Assembly: GCA_003290165.1 (NCBI GenBank)
Contig: QNQO01000671.1
Coordinates: forward strand, 124,001-188,000
From: Berberis thunbergii
Taxonomy: Eukaryota; Streptophyta; Magnoliopsida; Ranunculales; Berberidaceae
DNA: 64,000 nucleotides
Direction: 5' to 3'
Positions 57,215-64,000 of this stretch are shown here, piece after piece. The number at the start of each line of letters is the position of its first letter. Positions within the stretch are counted from its first letter, which is position 1. Under the pieces are notes generated by a model, which made no database searches, was not told where the DNA came from, and worked only from the letters and a program-made list of their open reading frames with translations. Position numbers and translations under genes: made by a program.

Positions 57215-57545
57215 AAAATGTTATAAAAGTCATTTGATAGCACTTGATGAGTGCTATAGAAAAAAAGGGCCTTGAGAAACGCTATAGAAACTAATAAAAT
57301 AACATTTGTTAAATATTACGTGAGGGAAGACAATAGCATTTCAGAAACGTTATGATAGAGTATACGATAGCGTTTCAGAAACGCTATGGTAGAGTCTACA
57401 AGGCCAACTTACTATAGCGTTCATAAAACACTATAATAGACCTTGGGTCTATTATAGATTTGGCAGACACAACATTTTCTAAAACGCTATGGTATCCTAC
57501 CATAGTGTTTTTGAAACGCTATTAATGGGCATTTTTCTTGTAGTG
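57215..57545. repeat. Outer element right terminus (R-type end) and subterminal array
   Basis: GAAACGCTATGGTA / ATAGCGTTT motifs in both orientations, ending GGGCATTTTTCTTGTAGTG at 57545. In reverse complement it begins CACTACAAGAAAAAT like inner A's left end. Confidence 0.88.
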
Positions 57546-58938
57546 TGAAGTGGGTTTACAAAACAAAATTGAACTCAAAAGGCGAGGTTGATAAACACAA
57601 AGCGCACTTAGTGGTGAAAGGCTACAAACAAAAGTATGGTGTTGATTTCCAAGAAGTATTTGCACAAGTGGCTCGCCTTGAAACAATTTGAACAATACTT
57701 GCATTGGCGGCTCAAAGAGAATGGAAAGTCTATCAAATGGATGTCAAATCAGCATTCTTGAATGCTTTTCTTGAGGAGGAAGTTTATATAACTCAACCAC
57801 CCGGTTATGTGAAAATTGGTGAAGAAAAGAAAGTATGTCATTTGAAAAAAGCCTTATATGGGCTTAAACAAGCACCAAGGGCATGGTATAGTCGTATTAA
57901 TGGCTCTTTTTTGAAGAATGGCTTTAAAAGATGCCCATTTGAACATACTCTATACACCATGGAAGGATCTCATCGTGAGCTTTTGATGGTATGCTTATAT
58001 GTTGATGATTTAATCTTCACCGAAAGTTGTTCAAGTATGAATGAAGATTTCAAGAAAGCTATGATGAATGAGTTTGAGATGACCGACATGGGACTCCTCC
58101 ATTATTTCTTGGCATTGAAGTTAAACAAAAAAGAGATGAGATTTTCATCACTCAAGTGAAGTATGCAAAAGATTTATTATGAAAGTTTAGAATGGAGGGC
58201 GCACTACCAATTAGCACACCTATGGAGGCCGGTTGGAAGCTAAGCAAATTTGAAGACAATAGGCATGTTGATGGAACTCTTTATAGAAGTCTTGTTGGTA
58301 GTCTTATTTACTTGACTTCCACTAGACCCGATCTTATGTTTGCGGTGAGTGTGCTTAGTAGATTCTTGGAATCTCCTAGGCAAAATCATTGGGAGGCCGG
58401 AAAAAAAGTCTTAAGGTATGTGAGTGGAACAATTAATGAAGGCATTCAATTCAAGAAAGTTGAAGAACCAAGTTTGGTGGGTTATTGTGATAGTGATTGG
58501 GGAGGAAGTGTTGATGATAGTAAAATCACTTCCGGACATGTCTTTAATATTGGTTCCGACACAATCTCATGGGCATCTAAAAAGCAAACTATTGTGACTC
58601 TCTACAACCGAATCCGAATATGTCTCACTAGCTTTCGCATCTTTTCAAGCACTTCTGTTGATTTGGATTTTGAGTGAACTCAAGCATGGTCATATTAGTA
58701 CTCCTACATTGTTTTGTGATAATAGTTCGGCTATTTCACTTACGAAGAATCCGGTTTTTCATGGAAAAATCAAGCATATAAGGATCAAATATCATTTCAT
58801 TCGAGACTTGGTTAAGGAGGGACATATCAATGTGAAATTTTGCAGATCTCAAGATCAAGTTGCCGATATTTCACTAAAGCTTTGAAGACCGACACATTCA
58901 ACAAGTTGAAAAAGAAGCTTGGAATGGTGATAGTCTAG
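57546..58938 (+). pseudogene. Copia-2 RT and RNase H
   Basis: Begins at [20 protein letters not shown] and continues with YQMDVKSAFLNAFLEEEVYI, LYGLKQAPRAWYSRI, YVDDLIFT, then after a frameshift near 58100 TPMEAGWKLSKFEDN, YLTSTRPDLMFAVSVLSRFL, the RNase H residues CDSDWGG, and after another shift TLFCDNSSAISLTKNPVFHG. Stop at 58936-58938, just before the polypurine tract. A stop near 57690 and three frameshifts inactivate it. Confidence 0.93.
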
Positions 58939-58950
58939 TTTAAGGGGGGA
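58939..58950 (+). other. Copia-2 polypurine tract
   Basis: TTTAAGGGGGGA immediately before the 3' LTR. Confidence 0.85.
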
Positions 58951-59254
58951 TGTTAGAGATTAATCTAGACTAGTTCTAGAAGAGATGTTTGATGTTCCAT
59001 ATGCATTGTCTTTTGGTGTTCCATTAGTGTGACTTTTAGAATTACTAAGTGTCTCTAGATAATTGAATTGTCTTTTGGTTTTACTAAGAGTCTGGTCATG
59101 TGAGTCCTATTTAAACCCATGTATCATTTGGTTTCAAGTATGGTGAATGAAGTGAGTTCTCTACACAATTGAGTTCTTGTTTTACCAAGAGATTATACTC
59201 TCTATTGTATTCCATATCTTCTTATTCATTCACATAGTTGGTTAAATCCCAACA
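58951..59254 (+). repeat. Copia-2 3' LTR
   Basis: 304 bp, TGTTAGAGATTAATC to AAATCCCAACA; about 13 differences from the 5' LTR by eye. Confidence 0.93.
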
Positions 59255-59450
59255 TTAACATCATCAAGCAATTAAATGATACCCTTTCTTGTTTAAAAAC
59301 AGTATGAAATGAAAAGAAAGATTAATATTTTACTTATGAAAATCAATGTCTCATTGCAAAGCATCCCATGTAATCAAATGAACCATACAGAATGGCATTT
59401 ATATGTCCAACTGCATGCTACATACTAATCCCAGACTCATCGAAAAATTA

Positions 59451-61665
59451 TTAGAATATAAGGCCAGCTGCAAGGATCTCCTCAGCGTGATAGTTTCCAT
59501 CCCCAATGTTGCAGTTCAAGAACACTTCAAAGTTTTTCTTGAAGAGACCTGCCAGCTTCAACAGAGTGTCATAGTAGGCTTGCTTGTCCGTCCATTGCAA
59601 TCAAAAATCACAAAAATGAGTGAATCATAACTCCATAGTTTGGGAGGAACTAGAAGAAGAAAAGGCAAGTAATCTAACAGTGTTCACTGGATCGAGGATT
59701 TCTGAAGGCACTACCTCCACTTCATCTGGGATTTCAAGCCCAAAAACATCGGTCTTGGTAAAGTTTGCCCTAAGGAGACTTCGAGAATGAATGGCATCGA
59801 TAATCTTCCAGGTATATGATAACTTCATACGGTTACCTGAACCGTAACTGCAATAGTCAACCAAATACATGAATGTTTTAACACCCTATAGAAGTTACTA
59901 GTGTTTTTCCAAAAAGGGACTAGTTTTGTTGTCATTCAATATATGTACCTTCCCCCAGACCTGCCAGTGTTAACGAGCCATGCAGTGGTGCCGTACGTCT
60001 TCATCTTCTTAGCCAGCATAGATGCATACTTGGTAGGATGCATCATTATAAATGCTGCTCCAAAGCAGACAGAGAATGTGGCCTGTGGTTTTTTAATACC
60101 ACCTTCTGTGCCAGAAACCTGCATTTTTTTTTTAAATATACTTGTCAATTCAGTTAACTTAACAGTTTTCACCTTCAATTCATGGATATTATTGTACAGA
60201 AGACATTCATACCAGAGCAGTGTAACCGCTGATGAAGTGATACATTGTCTGTGCAAGGTTCAGCTTGCTAACAGGTGGGAGCACACCAAATGCATCACAT
60301 GCAAGAAGGATGACGTTTTTCGGGTGTGGACCAACACATGGTATCTTTGCATTTGGGATGTATTCAATCGGATAAGCTGCACGTGTGTTTTATGCAACAA
60401 TAGGGAAACCGAATATTATATCAGGTTTATAAGCAACTTCTTGATTTTGCTTCATTTATTTTACCTTAAAAAATGCAACTAATTTCAGAGTATGTCAAAC
60501 CCTGGTCCTCTATTATGTTACGATTCCTGTAAACCTGATATTGGTTTATCTCAACAACTTGATCTTTTTTAGATCAATGGATAGCTTAAGGAACAAGAGA
60601 ATATAAAACAAACTGAGTAGCTAGATACAATTAATTAATAGTTCTTCCAGGGGAAAATGCAGTATTTAACAGATCATTACTTGCTGGAAGAATTAGGTAC
60701 TACCAAAGGCAAAGGTAGAAGAATCTGGCAGAATATATTCATAAATCGTGACTCTTTTTCTCATTTTGCCCTATGGTTTTTATTTTTTATTTTTTATATT
60801 TTATTTTTTATATTATATTTTTTATTTTTTATTTTTTATTTTTTATTATTTATTTATTTTGACTAGTTGTTGTATGAAGAACAATATCGATAGATCTAGC
60901 TATGTATGTTTAACGTCGTTTTGATAAAACAAAGAATATATGGAAAACTCTTTACCTGTAACAGATTTGTCCGTATAATCAACCTCTCGAGTGTGCTCAT
61001 CAAACACCACATTCTCCAAAGCTGCAAACCACTAGTAATTGTATATGGACGTTTAGATATATTAAGTAGATTACAAGGTTTAAAAAAAAAGAAAAAAAAT
61101 AAAGAAGAACCGCATTACATTAAGTTACTGAACTAGAATATTATAATTTTTGTTTTGAAACAACTTGATTAGACTGAAAACGTGGAACAAGATAGATTAC
61201 CAGTGCCAAACTTGATGGAATGGAAGATATCAGGTTCTTTCTCCCTTGAGAGGTCAATGCACTTGGCATAACAACCTCCTTCAATGTTTGATACACCATT
61301 CTCACTCCAACAGTGTTCATCATCTCCAATTAAATACCTGTTCGGATCTGTGGATAGAGTTGTCTTCCCAGTACCAGAACCAAGATAAAAGCAAAAGAAA
61401 ACTTAAGTACATTGAATACATGACAAAAGCAACAAACACATGCATAATTGAGGAGTTAAGGAGTGACAACAAAAAGGCTTAATATACAAAGGCAACTGGA
61501 CCATGTTGCGATGCTGATCCAGTGATAATACTATACCTGACAACGCAAAGAAAAGGGCAACATCTCCTTCTTTTCCCATATTGCATCCAGAATGTAGGGA
61601 AAGGATTTGACGCTTAGGCATGAGGTAGTGCATTATGCTGTTTTTTGGAGTTTTGTTTCATCATT
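59451..61665 (-). pseudogene. PEP carboxykinase (ATP), 3' half
   Basis: Minus-strand exons: 61663-61539 ([20 protein letters not shown] then [13 protein letters not shown]); about 61390-61202 ([20 protein letters not shown], the ATP-binding loop, and [18 protein letters not shown]); 61022-60958 ([20 protein letters not shown]); about 60380-60230 ([31 protein letters not shown]); 60120-59950 ([20 protein letters not shown]); 59855-59690 ([19 protein letters not shown]); 59600-59451 (C-terminus [10 protein letters not shown] and stop). It makes PEP from oxaloacetate in gluconeogenesis. The N-terminal half is missing, and [10 protein letters not shown] has Arg where the family has Trp. Confidence 0.9.
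60770..60860. repeat. (TTTTTA)n-type low-complexity tract
   Basis: About 90 bp of T/A-only repeats in an intron of the PEPCK fragment. Confidence 0.85.
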
Positions 61666-63000
61666 ATTGTAGAGTTGTTTATTTATTTATTTTAAGTTTC
61701 ATATTTATTTGGGTTTCATATTTATTTATTTGGTGTTTTGTTTAGAATCGTTTAGATAATATCTATTTCACTTTATATTCTCAATATTTTTCCCTTTTCA
61801 TATGAATTCATGTATAAAATCTAATAGTATTTCATTTTTCTTTATGTTGTCTTAGAACAATAATTATGGAACGCTCAACAAGAAGACCCGTGTACTCTGA
61901 AATGATGATGTTTGCTCAAGTTGATTCCAATGTCGAACGAACCATAAGAGGATAACATTTTTCTTTGTGTTTGCTCAAGTTGATTCCAATATATATTTTT
62001 AAGTTTATGATTATTAGTTTTTTCAATTAGTAACGGAGTTCAAGCTATTTTATTTAAAAAAATATAGGTTCAATTTCTCAAAGACCAGCGCATTAAAGTT
62101 ACTATTCAAGATGAACAAGTAGATTCAAATCAGGCAAAAATCGTAAGAATTTTTTATAGTCCAACTTTTTATCCATAACTATTTAGCTGATATGTTTAAT
62201 TTATGTTGAAGGGAGTGGACGCAACTAGATGCCATGTTGATCTGTTAGCTCCATTGAAAGGGATTGTAATAGGTGATTCCACGAATATGAAATTTAATGA
62301 TCTTGAAAAGGGAAATGAAGAGTTTTCGTCCTTTAAGGTATTTGTGACACTAACATGTCTTCATATGTTGCCTTTCGTATTTTTGGATACTAATTTTCTA
62401 TTCTTTTTTACATTTTATGAAAAGGGGTGGAAAAATCAAGTGTTGATGACAACGGAAAACGAAAACTTCCTAACATTTAGGTGTGTATGATGATATGCTT
62501 CATATTTCGAAACTGACGTCTAAATAGTTGGTTTTGTTTTATTTTTTTTTTAAAAATGTAACTATGTTGACAGTTATTTTAAGGCATTCTCATTCTTATG
62601 ATTAATCTTATTTCATATTGTTGTTATTTTTTTCTTTTGATGTTAAATGCATTACTGTCGTAATAACTTCTTTTTTTAAATTTATTAGGATAACAACATT
62701 GATAAGGAGGATTTTATTTCGAAGTGTATGTTAGCATAATGCTTATGTCGTGAAAGGGAGAGTATTAAATGTGCCACACCACCTATTCCAAAAAACTTAT
62801 CTTCTTTCACACCCAATTCGAACAATTTTTTTTAAAAATGCCAAAGAAAATAAAAATAATTTTTCCACTACTATCCCTCCTCGGATTATGGTTGAAGAAC
62901 TTATCAATACGGAATTAAATCAAGTGGTTTAGAAACAACAACAAAATATTGTGGATGCACCAACGAATGCCTCAAAAAACATATAAATTCTAGCTTTTTC
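61666..63000 (+). other. Probable 5' part of a degraded Helitron, unassigned
   Basis: Short plus-strand ORFs (62203-62490, 62750-62932) without family features. GTTTGCTCAAGTTGATTCCAA occurs twice (about 61912 and 61970). By position it may be the region upstream of, or the N-terminus of, the Helitron protein that follows, but no motif proves this. Confidence 0.35.
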
Positions 63001-63049
63001 CAATGTTAAATAATATAATTATTACATAAATGTAAGTGCTACAATTACT

Positions 63050-64000
63050 AACTCATTTCGATATGTGAAATTACATTCAGGCCAACTCCAGTATGCCAAC
63101 CCCTTACTTGGGATAGTTCTTCCAGTGATGATAGCTTGAATTTCAGAAATGAAATGGATCTGAATTTTAACTAACGTGAAACACGTCACTTCTTGGGGAG
63201 AATGGATGTTCTTTGTCCTCATTGCTTAGCACTACACTAGAAAGATGAGAAATTGGCTAAATCAAAGTTTCAAGAATCCATTTTTTGGAACATGTTGTTT
63301 ACATGGAAAGGTTAAACTACCTTTATTGTCTACTCCCCCAACACTATTTCAATTATTGTATGATAGAAATGATGTTAAATTAAATTCTTTTAGGAGACAT
63401 TCGCAAATATAATGCAATTAATGCATTAACGAGTCTCGTGTGTACAATGGAACCAAGAATTCTTAATGGAATGGGTCCTTCAAGTTTTGCTATTCACGGA
63501 GAATAACGACACCTTACAAGGTCTTTAATACCTCAACAAGGGCAGCAACCAATTTATTCTTAACTTTATATTTACGATCTCGATTCTGCATTACATGCTC
63601 GCAGTCATCGAAATCCACACTTGAGGTCAGACGTTATTAAAATCATTCAAGATACTTTGTTGCAGTATAATGTATTTTCATAAAAGTATCGTCAGGTGTA
63701 TGTAATCTTGAATTTTAATTTAGGTGAACAAAATGTACCCAGTTATTTACATTATAGCGCGGTAAAAGATAGACGACTTTACAATTTTCCTTCTGCATGT
63801 GAGATAGCAGTTATTTTACTAGGGGATGGGTTGGAAATGAATGTAATGATAGATATTGTTATACACCTGCGAGTAAATCAAGAGTTGATGCAAATTAGTA
63901 AATGTCACCCGGCTTACTTACCACTTCATTATGTGTTGCTATTTCCACGTAGTGAGCTCGGTTGGGAGTCAGAATTAAGTTAGTGGGACATTGTAAATGA
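63050..64000 (+). pseudogene. Helitron replicase/helicase, N-terminal helicase-like region, incomplete
   Basis: A plus-strand run in shifting frames: CPHCLALH then a stop where the family has Trp, KDEKLAKSKFQESIF, then FRRHSQIYNAINALTSLV, then the clear ORF 63696-63983 with RRLYNFPSACEIAVILLGDG and ISKCHPAYLPLHYVLLFPR. This matches the Helitron_like_N region of plant Helitrons (R.YN.PT..EVA.L..GDG; LHP.Y..LQYPLLFP). The Rep nuclease HUH motif and helicase lie beyond the window. Several stops show decay. Confidence 0.85.

Larger units (their letters stand above)
29950..57545 (+). mobile_element. Outer CACTA-like element with captured host gene fragments (Pack-CACTA)
   Basis: The left end GACTACACCACAAGTCC (expected CACTA with the first base changed) interrupts Copia-2 after IDAIQINKT. 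The right end TTTTTCTTGTAGTG at 57545 is followed at once by Copia-2 RT (KWVYKTKL). ATAGCG / AAACGCTAT subterminal repeats occur at both ends. Both ends are independently supported by homology to the ends of inner A. Its own DNA is about 9.1 kb once inner A and B are removed. It carries exons of at least seven host genes, all plus strand, and no transposase. The flanking triplets (TGT, TGA) match at two of three bases and about 13 codons of RT are missing at the junction. Confidence 0.8.
27007..59254 (+). mobile_element. Copia-2, Ty1/copia LTR retrotransposon split by nested CACTA elements
   Basis: 304-bp LTRs lie at 27007-27310 and 58951-59254. Gag, protease and integrase are at 27341-29946; the rest of RT and RNase H are at 57546-58938. 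The LTRs differ at about 13 positions (about 96% identity), so it is older than Copia-1. The intervening 29950-57545 is unrelated CACTA DNA. Taking that out leaves about 4.65 kb, a normal copia size. The target duplication is imperfect. Confidence 0.93.

Noticed and set aside
60770..60866. Hydrophobic Phe/Ile/Leu-rich ORF end resembling a membrane protein
   Set aside because: It is a T/A-only low-complexity tract inside a PEPCK intron.

Overview
This is nuclear DNA from a flowering plant, most likely a eudicot. The gene relics are plant families: extra-large G protein, WVD2/TPX2-like, sucrose-phosphate synthase, TOPLESS, plasma-membrane H+-ATPase, SHV3-like GDPD and PEP carboxykinase. They keep short plant-type introns with GT..AG borders. 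The DNA is AT-rich and the retrotransposon primer sites match plant initiator tRNA-Met. The species cannot be told from this sequence. I see no convincingly intact host gene; the window is a nested transposon landscape.

Layout. 1-6320: right part of a CACTA (En/Spm) transposon with a decayed tnp2-type transposase on the minus strand; its right terminus is at 6320. 6321-8910: intergenic or gene-like DNA with a 308-bp CACTA MITE. 8911-13854: Copia-1, a young LTR retrotransposon (224-bp LTRs, about 99% identical, perfect 5-bp target duplication) with no visible gag and two nonsense codons. 13855-27006: mostly non-coding DNA with a second CACTA MITE, two hAT-type MITEs with perfect 8-bp duplications, and a decayed SHV3/GDPDL pseudogene. 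27007-59254: Copia-2, an older LTR retrotransposon (304-bp LTRs, about 96% identical) split in its reverse transcriptase by about 27.6 kb of nested DNA. 59255-61665: 3' half of a PEP carboxykinase gene, minus strand. About 63000 to the end: N-terminal region of a degraded Helitron replicase that runs off the window.

The main interest is the 27.6-kb insertion in Copia-2. It is an outer CACTA-like element (29950-57545) into which two further CACTA elements inserted: inner A (37548-45382, target duplication TAT) and inner B (45882-56499, target duplication ATA, inside a syntaxin exon). None of the three shows a transposase. All three are packed with introns and exons of unrelated host genes, a Pack-CACTA arrangement. 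Outer: Agenet-like, Pumilio, H+-ATPase, beta-adaptin, WVD2-like, xylose isomerase, SYP4 syntaxin. Inner A: Ca2+-ATPase, PP2C, XLG. Inner B: PLP-homeostasis protein, coatomer gamma, sucrose-phosphate synthase, exportin-1, TOPLESS, and unidentified exons. Within each element every recognised host-gene fragment lies on the same strand. Comparing the ends shows that this strand is fixed relative to the element's own termini: inner A is inverted relative to the outer element and its fragments are inverted with it. In inner B the fragments have the same orientation as the transposase of the related element at 1-6320.

Inferred order of events: Copia-2 inserted; the outer CACTA entered its RT region; inner A and inner B then entered the outer element. 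Copia-1 is a separate, recent insertion.
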